A stretch of DNA of 14,218 bases from Treponemataceae bacterium (GCA_024697985.1 JAILRX010000137.1:1-14218); one strand, 5' to 3'; shown: positions 7,673 to 13,836, numbered from the stretch's first letter. The notes: generated from the letters alone by a model not told the origin. Numbers and translations: made by a program.

Positions 7673-8277
7673 ACTGAAAGCTCCAGGATTGCCTTTCTAA
7701 AAATCTGCTCTTCTTTCTGGCTCTGAGTAAGGTTCGGGTCAAGAGACTGTGCGATCCTGTCGCAGACTTCTTCGCTGTTCTTGCGGTCAAAGCCCATGTC
7801 GACAAGGCCCTTTACAAGGTCTTCCCATTTTGATTTTTTTGCACTGATGACCGAAGATGAGTTGCCGGCGTCGAGGCTAAGCTTGCCCTTGAGTGAAAGC
7901 AGCATTTTCTGAGCAGTCTTTTTTCCGACTCCAGGAACCTTTTCGAGTGATGAAAGGTCTTCATCCTCGAGGATTTTAATCAGAGCCTGATATGATAAAT
8001 TTGAAAGGATTTTCAATGCACCTTTTGGACCTACCCCGTCGACCTTCAAAAGATCAAGGAATACGGAACGTTCTTCAACTGATGAAAAGCCAAAAAGCTT
8101 CATCGAGTCTTCCTTGTGCAAAAGCCAGGCATATACGCGGCCTTCGCTTCCGACGTTCGGAAGGCTGTTCAAAGTAGTCTCGGAAACTGAAAGTTCCCAT
8201 TCGATTCCACCGGATGTTTCAACGTAGACAACCTGCGGATATTTTGCGGTGATTGTGCCGTATATGCTGTTTATCAT
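7669..8277 (-). CDS. ruvA: Holliday junction-binding protein RuvA
   Basis: RuvA binds four-way junctions as a tetramer and loads RuvB. The 202-aa protein begins MINSIYGTI, the usual RuvA N-terminus with an OB-fold domain. It has the two helix-hairpin-helix motifs VDGVGPKGALKIL (79-91) and VPGVGKKTAQKM (114-125), a variable linker (about 135-150), and the C-terminal RuvB-contacting domain with LVDMGFDRKNSEEV (158-171). I choose the ATG at 8277. A TTG at 8313 in frame would add 12 non-family residues and lies inside the proposed -35 element. There is no Shine-Dalgarno before the ATG; a good promoter is placed so that transcription would begin at or one base before the start codon. It heads the ruvA-ruvB-queA operon and diverges from the tRNA-Val gene. 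Confidence 0.97.
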   Translation of the reverse strand: MINSIYGTITAKYPQVVYVETSGGIEWELSVSETTLNSLPNVGSEGRVYAWLLHKEDSMKLFGFSSVEERSVFLDLLKVDGVGPKGALKILSNLSYQALIKILEDEDLSSLEKVPGVGKKTAQKMLLSLKGKLSLDAGNSSSVISAKKSKWEDLVKGLVDMGFDRKNSEEVCDRIAQSLDPNLTQSQKEEQIFRKAILELSV

Positions 8278-8313
8278 GATGAAAATTTTATCGTAAAAAG
8301 ATGATTTTTTCAA
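8278..8313 (-). promoter_or_regulatory. Proposed ruvA promoter giving a leaderless mRNA
   Basis: On the minus strand, TTGAAA (8313-8308) and TAAAAT (8290-8285) are separated by exactly 17 nt, each one base from consensus. Seven nt separate the -10 element from the ruvA ATG at 8277, so the transcript should start at or next to the A of the ATG. No ribosome binding site is present in that stretch. Confidence 0.65.
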
Positions 8314-8323
8314 TGCAATGCTG

Positions 8324-8352
8324 TTGACACTTTTTGGTCAGTTTGATATATT
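8324..8352 (+). promoter_or_regulatory. Near-consensus sigma-70 promoter for tRNA-Val
   Basis: TTGACA (8324-8329) is a perfect -35 element, followed after 17 nt by TATATT (8347-8352), one base from the -10 consensus. The predicted start is around 8359-8360, a few bases before the tRNA 5' end at 8364. The strength fits a stable-RNA gene. It lies back to back with the ruvA promoter, and the two -35 elements are only about 10 bp apart. Confidence 0.88.
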
Positions 8353-8363
8353 AATAAACGTAA

Positions 8364-8436
8364 GGGCGATTAGCTCAGCTGGGAGAGCACCTGGTTTACA
8401 CCCAGGTTGTCGGCGGTTCGATCCCGTCATCGCCCA
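8364..8436 (+). tRNA. tRNA-Val (anticodon UAC)
   Basis: A full cloverleaf can be folded. The acceptor stem GGGCGAT/ATCGCCC (8364-8370 with 8429-8435) is followed by discriminator A8436. The D-arm is GCTC/GAGC with loop AGCTGGGA. The anticodon stem CCTGG/CCAGG has loop TTTACAC, so the anticodon is TAC (8397-8399), reading GUA valine codons. The T-arm GGCGG/CCGTC has loop TTCGATC and one G-T pair. CCA is not encoded and must be added after transcription. Confidence 0.97.
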
Positions 8437-8515
8437 TAAAACCCTAGTTAATTGCTTGTACCAAAAGGAATTAATTTTCAGTACAGGCAGAACTTAATCA
8501 CAAATTTCTTAAAAT

Positions 8516-8557
8516 GAACGCTGAAAAATAGTATTTTTTTGGCGTTCTTTTTTTTTT
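8516..8557 (+). terminator. Rho-independent terminator downstream of tRNA-Val
   Basis: GAACGC (8516-8521) pairs with GCGTTC (8542-8547). An inner AAAAAT/ATTTTT stem closes a three-base loop, and a run of ten T follows (8548-8557). It sits about 80 nt after the tRNA, ends that transcript, and insulates the recombinase gene from the strong tRNA promoter. Confidence 0.9.
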
Positions 8558-8688
8558 AATAAAACTTTGTTACTTTACAGAACATTCCCTTTATCTGAAT
8601 CAACTCTTGGGCTTCACTTTTCCCATTTCGAATTGTAAAATGACACCCCCCTAACATCATTTTCTTTATGAAAAATCTATATTCCTCG

Positions 8689-8707
8689 GTTATAGTTTAA
8701 GGATAAC
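8689..8707. promoter_or_regulatory. Inverted repeat upstream of the recombinase gene; possible operator or core site
   Basis: GTTAT (8689-8693) and ATAAC (8703-8707) are perfect inverted arms around a 9-nt centre. A possible -10 element TATAGT (8691-8696) overlaps the left arm, with no good -35. The layout resembles a small recombinase-binding site or an operator for self-control, but the arms are short and outer bases do not continue the symmetry. Confidence 0.3.
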
Positions 8708-8727
8708 ACATTTTAGCGAGGACAAAA

Positions 8728-9678
8728 ATGAAACAGTACTTAATCCGCAACTTGACAAAAAACATGTTTGTTCCGGGAAGAGAGCACCTTGAACGTCTGG
8801 AGAAGTTTGGCAAAACGCTCTGCGCTAAATCGATTTATCAAAAAAGATATTTTATCGATTTAATCACCCATGATTTTGGTAACCGATACCTAAATCAGCT
8901 TAAAATGTCTGAAATTGAAAGTTTTTTAATGAAAGACTCACACTCAGGAAGTTGGAAGAACTATTATCTGGAAACTTTTAAGAACATTTATGATGAAACT
9001 CAATGGCTTTTATCAAAACCTGTAACCTGTCCTCCGTTCAAGAGATTTTCCAGAAATAGCAGAAAAGCTGACATCCTGACGACTTCGGAACTCCAAAAAA
9101 TTTTCGATCGTCACAACTGGAAAAGCGAACAGATTTATCTTTGCTTTTATGTGATTGCCTCCTGCGGTTTGCGCCTGGGAGAAGGTCGTGCCTTACAGAA
9201 GCGGCAGTTCAACCTGGAAAAAAAATTTCTGGTGATTGACGGTTTCTGTCGGGAAAACGGTGAAAGAACCAACTACTGCAAGGGGGGAAATCAGGAAAAC
9301 TCAAAAATGCGCATCACTCCCCTCAGCGACGAACTGATCGTTAAGCTAAACGATTATTTTCTTTCACACGATCTTGATGAAAATGATTTTGTCTTTCAGG
9401 AAGATGGACATCCGCTTTCAAAAAGCCTGATGTACAAAAGCTTCAAAAGAGCCCTGATACAGTCAAAAATCGAACCGGATGGCCGCAAAATATGCCCGCA
9501 TTCGCTGCGTTTTACCTACGTAACGAGGATGAGGCGCCACCTTTCGGCAGAACAGGTCCAGAAAATCGTAGGTCACACATCAATTGAGATGACTGAATAT
9601 TATTCACGATTCGGAATTGATGAAATGACAAGTTCGATACAAACGGCTTATGGAGCCGCAAATTCGCTTTTCCAATAG
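8728..9678 (+). CDS. Tyrosine recombinase/integrase family protein
   Basis: This 316-aa protein has the two-domain layout of Xer/phage-type recombinases: an N-terminal SAM-like DNA-binding part (about 20-100) and a C-terminal catalytic domain. The catalytic set looks complete: R149 (in ASCGLRLGEG), K193 (NSKMRITPL), H258 and R261 (CPHSLRFTYVT), H283 (VGHTSIEMTEYY) and the nucleophile Tyr at about Y292. It lacks the extra helix insert typical of integron integrases. GAGGA at 8718-8722 is a good ribosome binding site for the ATG. The gene stands alone, with its own terminator, downstream of a tRNA gene and in the same orientation, as integrases of tRNA-targeting elements often do. However, no other mobile-element gene follows; ruvC comes next. 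It could be an orphan of a lost element or a resident recombinase. The DNA target is unknown. Confidence 0.93.
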   Translation: MKQYLIRNLTKNMFVPGREHLERLEKFGKTLCAKSIYQKRYFIDLITHDFGNRYLNQLKMSEIESFLMKDSHSGSWKNYYLETFKNIYDETQWLLSKPVTCPPFKRFSRNSRKADILTTSELQKIFDRHNWKSEQIYLCFYVIASCGLRLGEGRALQKRQFNLEKKFLVIDGFCRENGERTNYCKGGNQENSKMRITPLSDELIVKLNDYFLSHDLDENDFVFQEDGHPLSKSLMYKSFKRALIQSKIEPDGRKICPHSLRFTYVTRMRRHLSAEQVQKIVGHTSIEMTEYYSRFGIDEMTSSIQTAYGAANSLFQ

Positions 9679-9700
9679 GATGAAGTGATATAGCCTTTTG

Positions 9701-9740
9701 CCTCCCGTGCAAGTTTTGTCCGGGAGGTTTATTTTTTTTT
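9701..9740 (+). terminator. Rho-independent terminator after the recombinase gene
   Basis: CCTCCCG (9701-9707) pairs with CGGGAGG (9721-9727) around a 13-nt loop, followed by a T-rich run TTTATTTTTTTTT (9728-9740). It lies 22 nt after the recombinase stop and separates that gene from ruvC. Confidence 0.92.
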
Positions 9741-9741
9741 C

Positions 9742-9773
9742 GCGCATAAAAAGACTGGCGCACAAAAAGGCCG
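9742..9773. repeat. Two tandem copies of a 16-bp sequence upstream of ruvC
   Basis: GCGCATAAAAAGACTG (9742-9757) is followed at once by GCGCACAAAAAGGCCG (9758-9773), identical at 13 of 16 positions. The pair lies between the recombinase terminator and the proposed ruvC promoter. It could be a binding site for a regulator or a simple local duplication. Confidence 0.6.
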
Positions 9774-9777
9774 GCAC

Positions 9778-9813
9778 TAGTTAAAGGGCGTCAAATGCCG
9801 TATAATAAAATAA
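9778..9813 (+). promoter_or_regulatory. Proposed ruvC promoter giving a leaderless mRNA
   Basis: A perfect -10 element TATAAT (9801-9806) stands exactly 7 nt before the ruvC ATG at 9814. The -35 region at 17-nt spacing, TAGTTA (9778-9783), is weak. No Shine-Dalgarno is present in the 20 nt before the ATG. Transcription would be expected to begin at about 9813-9814, so the message would start at the AUG. Confidence 0.6.
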
Positions 9814-10320
9814 ATGGAAAATCAGAGCAAACGCAGAATTTTAGGAATTGACCCGGGACTTGCCTCCACCGGCTGGGGCGTAATCGAAAGTGACGGCATT
9901 CATTTCAAGCTCATCGATTACGGCTGCATCGAAACGGAAAGCTCGATGGAGCACGGAAAAAGACTCGTCGAAATCTATGACGTCATCACGAACGTAATAA
10001 ACGATTACAAGCCGACAGAATCCTCGATGGAAACGCTCTATTTTGCCAAAAACGTCACGAGCGCCATGGGTGTTTCCCAGGCCCGAGGAGTCGTAACGCT
10101 TGCCCTGACGCAGAAAAACCTGCCTCTTGGAGAATATTCACCGAATGCAATAAAGCAGTCGGTTACAGGAACCGCAACTGCGAACAAAAAACTCGTCCAG
10201 GGCTGCGTAAAGATGCTTTTAGGGATGGACCACATTCCAAAGCCAGACCACAGCGCAGATGCCCTGGCCGCGGCAATTACGCACGCAACCTCAAGCCATC
10301 TTACGAGAAACCTCAAATAA
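9814..10320 (+). CDS. ruvC: Crossover junction endodeoxyribonuclease RuvC
   Basis: RuvC is the dimeric resolvase that nicks Holliday junctions after RuvAB branch migration. The 168-aa protein has the RNase H-like active site: D13 in ILGIDPGLASTGWG, E73 in SMETLYFAKN, and the C-terminal acidic site DHSADALAAAITH, where H146 and D149 match the His-x2-Asp form seen in Thermus RuvC. The QARGVV block and the ATANKKLVQG loop are also typical, and the length is normal. The ATG at 9814 is the only reasonable start before the GIDPG motif. No ribosome binding site precedes it, and a TATAAT box sits 7 nt upstream. It is transcribed away from ruvAB, from which it is separated by tRNA-Val and the recombinase. 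Its stop is 1 nt from the end of the convergent hydrolase gene. Confidence 0.97.
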   Translation: MENQSKRRILGIDPGLASTGWGVIESDGIHFKLIDYGCIETESSMEHGKRLVEIYDVITNVINDYKPTESSMETLYFAKNVTSAMGVSQARGVVTLALTQKNLPLGEYSPNAIKQSVTGTATANKKLVQGCVKMLLGMDHIPKPDHSADALAAAITHATSSHLTRNLK

Positions 10321-10321
10321 A

Positions 10322-11032
10322 TCAGATCGTGTAGTCTTGCTTTACAGAACCGTCATCAGCAAAAAAATCATCAACACAGATGTACGAAAGATTTTTATCA
10401 CGGCGGGAATAGATTTTTTTGTGAAGCTCAATCAAATCACTTCGTTTCTGCACGAAATTAGGATCGTGATCGAGGCAGACAAATTCGCAATTCAGCTTTT
10501 CAAGGGCCTCAATCTCATCAGCCATCAAGTTGGCATCGTAGATATGCTTTCCGCCCTTTTCCTTGCAGTATGTGCCGTCGCCCATAAACGCATAGTTTCC
10601 AAAAACCATGCAAAGGCAGCCTTTTGCGTGACAGGACGGAAAAGGCAGAACCGAAAGCTTATCAGTTTTTCCGTCGGGCAAATTGATGTCAAAATCAAGA
10701 CCATCAGTAACGACAGTCCCCTTAAACGTATAGCGCTTTGTATTTTTCGATACATAAAGCTCATCATACTTGAAAAAAGCCAGGTTGATGATGTGGTCAG
10801 GATGAAAATGTGATATTACGACCTTCTTTTTTCCTGGAATCGCATTTATGACTTTCAGACTCGTCTTGTTCAAGCCGACATCGAAAATCCAGGTACAGTC
10901 GCTGCAGGGAATAAAAATCACGTCGCAGGAAATCGGTTGAGTTACGAACGGGATACGGTAAATGTTTTCATCAATTTTAATTACGGTTCCCTCAGATGCA
11001 AATTTTTCGAGTACGGCGATTGAATCACTCAT
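10322..11032 (-). CDS. Metallo-beta-lactamase fold hydrolase
   Basis: The 236-aa protein has the full metal-binding set of the metallo-beta-lactamase superfamily: SHFHPDH (H75, H77, D79, H80), H135 in SCHAKGC, D152 in FMGDGTY and H189 in CLDHDP. Two metal ions (usually zinc) are therefore expected, with a hydrolytic role such as a thioester, lactone or phosphodiester bond. No signal peptide or membrane segment is seen, so it is probably cytoplasmic. Several Cys (C36, C43, C46, C134, C139, C141) are more than usual for this family and could be redox sensitive. The start codon overlaps the stop of the thioesterase gene (TGATG), which implies coupled translation, so the substrate may be linked to acyl thioesters. 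The specific reaction cannot be read from sequence. Confidence 0.85.
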   Translation of the reverse strand: MSDSIAVLEKFASEGTVIKIDENIYRIPFVTQPISCDVIFIPCSDCTWIFDVGLNKTSLKVINAIPGKKKVVISHFHPDHIINLAFFKYDELYVSKNTKRYTFKGTVVTDGLDFDINLPDGKTDKLSVLPFPSCHAKGCLCMVFGNYAFMGDGTYCKEKGGKHIYDANLMADEIEALEKLNCEFVCLDHDPNFVQKRSDLIELHKKIYSRRDKNLSYICVDDFFADDGSVKQDYTI

Positions 11033-11454
11033 CAGTTTGACTCCAAATCCTTTTCATCAGGCTTGATGGCATCGATCATGAATTCCGACGGAATCTTGCA
11101 TGGTCGGCCTTCGTTGTTGACACATGCCCAGGTAACTTCAGCCTGAGCACAGACAGCTCCGTCCGAAACTCGTCGAACAGTCTGCTTGAAAGTACCGCTT
11201 ACGGCGCCAAGTTTGCACGAAAAAGTTTCTACTTCAAGCTCATCACCATAATGGGCGCTTGCTTTGTAAGTTATGTCGATATGAGAAACGTAAAAGAAAT
11301 AGCCTGCAGCAACAAAATCGTTATATCGGAAACCAACCTGATCCATATAATCCTGTCGCGCATATTCCAGAAAATGGAGGTATACGGCATTGTTTACATG
11401 ATTGTACGAATCACACTCATAAGTTCTAACTTTTAATGGGGTCTTAGTTTTCAT
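11032..11454 (-). CDS. Acyl-CoA/acyl-ACP thioesterase, hotdog fold (4HBT/YbgC type)
   Basis: The 140-aa protein matches small 4-hydroxybenzoyl-CoA thioesterase-like enzymes, which cleave acyl thioesters of CoA or acyl carrier protein. The signature TYECDSYNHVNNAVYLHFLEYAR (residues 11-33) holds the probable catalytic Asp (D15) and the HVNN turn on the central helix. The later strand blocks YKASAHYGDELEVET and AEVTWACVN also fit. I start it at the ATG at 11454, not at a GTG 12 nt upstream, because GGAG lies 11 nt before the ATG and is too close to the GTG. It begins 11 nt inside the end of the unknown 275-aa gene and ends overlapping the hydrolase start. Substrate chain length is not evident. 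Confidence 0.88.
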   Translation of the reverse strand: MKTKTPLKVRTYECDSYNHVNNAVYLHFLEYARQDYMDQVGFRYNDFVAAGYFFYVSHIDITYKASAHYGDELEVETFSCKLGAVSGTFKQTVRRVSDGAVCAQAEVTWACVNNEGRPCKIPSEFMIDAIKPDEKDLESN

Positions 11455-12271
11455 TTTTCTTATCACTCCGTTTTGTTATTTTATATTTTTTATCAAGTTC
11501 CCACTGAATCTGTCGAGCAACTGCTACAAATTCAAGCTCATTATCAAAACTCTTTTTATCCTTGTCCAGATCGCTCTGGCAGCAGTCAATAAAACTTGCA
11601 AGGATGCCCTGGAAAAAGTAAAGCTGTTCCTGCTTTGAAAGAAGGTCGTAAAAATCAAACACAAAACTAATTTCATCAGGATTTGAAGATACCTGCTTCA
11701 TTTTCGAGCGGCAAATCAGCGTGTAGTTTTTGTACTCGTAGCCAAAATCAAGCTCGGTTTCATTTTTCGGACTGTCGATGAAAAGCTCAGAGTTCTTGAT
11801 TGAAAACCTGAAAACCTGCCTCAAAAGAACTGCGTATTTTTGCTCGCCAAGATTAATCGAAGAAAAAACCGGAGCCGTCTGATTATAAGACTGTACGACA
11901 GGAAGGAGGTTCTTGAAAACCTCGTTTTCCTCTGATTTTTCTGCAATCTGAATATAGGTCCCGATTATCTTGAAGATTTTTTCACGTCTTGCATCACCTA
12001 TTGATTCCAGAAGAGCTAGAAGAAGATTCTTGTCATCAATATAAAATTCTTCAAGCCTGTCAAAATTTTCAAAGGATTCTACATAATATTTGAGCATATC
12101 TGAACTTTCATCAAATTCGGTCTTAAGGGATTCTTCTTCCGGATGGGCTTTTATCATCTGCTCGATCAAAAAGTTGTAGTTGCCCAATGCCGACATAAAA
12201 CTTCCGCACGGGGTTCTGTAAAACTCATCAAACTCGCGTTCTTCTTTTGTTTTTGCGTTTTTTCTTGACAT
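11444..12271 (-). CDS. Hypothetical protein, 275 aa, first gene of a hydrolase operon
   Basis: I do not recognise this protein. It is rich in Glu, Asp, Lys, Phe and Tyr, has no signal peptide or long hydrophobic segment, and reads as a mostly helical soluble protein. A charged N-terminus (about 1-17) precedes a helical region (about 25-135), then a segment with alternating hydrophobic residues (ELDFGYEYKNYTLICRSKM, about 177-195), then more helix ending in a basic and charged tail. The ATG at 12271 has AGGA closely upstream. It is the first gene of a three-gene operon with the thioesterase (11-nt overlap) and the metallo-hydrolase, so a role with an acyl or other hydrolysable substrate is possible, though this rests on position only. 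It diverges from thrC across a 90-nt gap. Confidence 0.75.
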   Translation of the reverse strand: MSRKNAKTKEEREFDEFYRTPCGSFMSALGNYNFLIEQMIKAHPEEESLKTEFDESSDMLKYYVESFENFDRLEEFYIDDKNLLLALLESIGDARREKIFKIIGTYIQIAEKSEENEVFKNLLPVVQSYNQTAPVFSSINLGEQKYAVLLRQVFRFSIKNSELFIDSPKNETELDFGYEYKNYTLICRSKMKQVSSNPDEISFVFDFYDLLSKQEQLYFFQGILASFIDCCQSDLDKDKKSFDNELEFVAVARQIQWELDKKYKITKRSDKKNEN

Positions 12272-12361
12272 ATTATCCTCATAAAACTTGTTGTAAAGTA
12301 GACTAAAACTTATACCGATGATATTATAGAAAAAATATAATTAAATTGCGAGTGTAATTTT
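12272..12361. promoter_or_regulatory. Divergent promoter region between thrC and the hypothetical operon
   Basis: For thrC, TAGACT (12299-12304) and TATTAT (12322-12327) are spaced by 17 nt, giving a leader of about 28 nt. For the minus strand, TATAAT reads across 12328-12323, with only a weak -35 (TCGCAA at 12351-12346). The two -10 elements lie on almost the same bases, so the two promoters could not be used at once if both are real. A second TATAAT at 12336-12341 on the plus strand lacks a -35. Confidence 0.4.
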
Positions 12362-13774
12362 ATGATTTATACAGATACTAGAGACAATTCTGTTCAAGTT
12401 TCATTTAAAACAGCAGTCTTAAACGGAATGAATGAAAAAACCGGTGGTCTTTACATTCCAGTTGAATTTCCAAAATTCAGTTTTGATTTTTTAGCAAAAA
12501 ACACAACGCCATCTTTCAGGGACATTTCCTTCGAAGCTTCAAAGTTCTTTGTTGACGGAGAAATTCCAGAAGGAGACCTTGCAGATATCATCAGCGATTG
12601 CTATCCTTTCCAGCCAAAAGTGATTCCGATTGATCCTGTAACATACGTACTCGAACTTTTCCACGGTCCGACCTGTGCTTTCAAGGACTTTGGCGCAAGA
12701 TTCATGGCACGAATGATGTCATATTTCAACAAGGACGAGGACACACCGCTTCACATCCTGGTAGCAACTTCAGGAGACACAGGAAGCGCAGTTGGAAGTG
12801 CCTTCCATAACGTTCCGGGCCTTGACGTAACAATCCTTTATCCGGAAGGAAAAATCAGTCCTCTCCAGGAAAAACAGCTTTCAACCTTCACAGGAAACGT
12901 AAGGGCTTTGCGTGTTGCAGGAACATTTGATGACTGCCAGAAACTCGTAAAGACAGCCTTCACAGATACAGAACTTCGAAAGAAATTCCGACTCTCATCG
13001 GCAAACTCAATCAACATTTCTCGACTTTTGCCACAGAGCTTTTATTACACATACGCTTCCCTTCACGTTCATCACAGATGCCCTAGGGACAGCAAAATCG
13101 ACAACCCATCAATCATCGTAACGGTTCCATCAGGAAACTTCGGTAACCTCACATCAGGTCTCATCGCACGAAAGATGGGCGCTCCTATCACAGGATTTAT
13201 TGCCGCTACGAACACAAACCGAACGATTCCAGACTGGCTTACAACTTCAAAATATGAGCCACGACCTTCAGTTCAGACATACGCAAACGCAATGGACGTA
13301 GGAGCACCAAGCAACTACGAAAGAATGATTGCTATGCACACCTACGAGGAACTCAAGGAACTTCTTGCTTCTTACTGGCTTGATAATGACGGAATCTGCG
13401 ATGCAATCAAAGAGTGCAATACAAAGACAGGATACGTAATCGATCCGCACGGAGCAATCGCATACAAGGCATGGAACGACGTCAAGACTTCCGCAATGGC
13501 AGATTTGCTTGCCGGAAAAGAAAACGACTACACAAAACCTGGACTTTCACCAAGCGTTCCTTTCTGGGCAAAAAAAGTTGCCAACAAAGAAGCTGTGGGT
13601 ATCATCCTTGAAACAGCTCACCCTGCAAAATTCGGCGACATCGTAAAATCACAGATTGGACGAGATCCTGTTCTTCCAGACAGACTCGAAAAGGTTCTTT
13701 CACTTCCAGACAGATCTATCGCAATGTCAAACAAATACGAAGATTTCAAGGAATGGCTTGAAAACAACCTTTAG
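12362..13774 (+). CDS. thrC: Threonine synthase
   Basis: Threonine synthase converts O-phosphohomoserine to threonine with PLP, the last step of threonine synthesis. The 470-aa protein is of the longer type. It has the N-terminal block TGGLYIPVEFPKF, the PLP lysine K108 in FHGPTCAFKDFGARF (100-114), the phosphate-binding loop VATSGDTGSAVGSAF (134-148), and the SGNFGN loop later (VPSGNFGNLTSGLIARKMGAP in two parts around residue 260). The C-terminal ETAHPAKF block is also typical. The ATG at 12362 has only a weak ribosome binding site (GAG about 10 nt upstream). It stands alone and ends in a strong terminator. The gene shows that this organism can probably make threonine, unlike host-dependent treponemes. 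Confidence 0.96.
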   Translation: MIYTDTRDNSVQVSFKTAVLNGMNEKTGGLYIPVEFPKFSFDFLAKNTTPSFRDISFEASKFFVDGEIPEGDLADIISDCYPFQPKVIPIDPVTYVLELFHGPTCAFKDFGARFMARMMSYFNKDEDTPLHILVATSGDTGSAVGSAFHNVPGLDVTILYPEGKISPLQEKQLSTFTGNVRALRVAGTFDDCQKLVKTAFTDTELRKKFRLSSANSINISRLLPQSFYYTYASLHVHHRCPRDSKIDNPSIIVTVPSGNFGNLTSGLIARKMGAPITGFIAATNTNRTIPDWLTTSKYEPRPSVQTYANAMDVGAPSNYERMIAMHTYEELKELLASYWLDNDGICDAIKECNTKTGYVIDPHGAIAYKAWNDVKTSAMADLLAGKENDYTKPGLSPSVPFWAKKVANKEAVGIILETAHPAKFGDIVKSQIGRDPVLPDRLEKVLSLPDRSIAMSNKYEDFKEWLENNL

Positions 13775-13789
13775 TCAAAAATCAAATGG

Positions 13790-13836
13790 ACAAAAAAAAA
13801 GCCTGATTTTCAAAAGAAATCAGGCTTTCGTTTTTT
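13790..13836. terminator. Bidirectional rho-independent terminator between thrC and the outer-membrane protein gene
   Basis: AAAGCCTGATTT (13798-13809) pairs with AAATCAGGCTTT (13817-13828) around a 7-nt loop, giving a 12-bp stem. A T-run follows on the plus strand (to 13836), and a run of nine A precedes it, which is a T-run on the minus strand. It can therefore stop thrC and the convergent gene from the right. Confidence 0.93.

Larger units (their letters stand above)
8437..8727. other. Intergenic region between tRNA-Val and the recombinase gene
   Basis: I see no gene here. It holds an AT-rich stretch after the tRNA, the strong hairpin terminator at 8516-8557, a C-run at 8645-8651, a 19-bp inverted repeat at 8689-8707, and the recombinase ribosome binding site GAGGA (8718-8722). 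No copy of the tRNA 3' end, as expected for an attachment site, is visible. Confidence 0.7.

Noticed and set aside
8728..9678. Recombinase as an integron integrase (a chromosomal integron is known in Treponema denticola)
   Set aside because: The extra helix insert between the catalytic motifs of IntI proteins is missing, and no attC-like array or cassette series is present.
8444..9784. CTAGTTAA at 8444-8451 and 9777-9784 as attachment-site direct repeats around the recombinase
   Set aside because: Eight identical bases in the two intergenic stretches are about as likely as not by chance, and the repeat does not include the tRNA 3' end, where such elements normally recombine.
10259..10813. 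184-codon plus-strand frame after ruvC
   Set aside because: It is antisense to the metallo-hydrolase, which has a full set of metal ligands, and begins inside ruvC. The translation has no recognisable motif.
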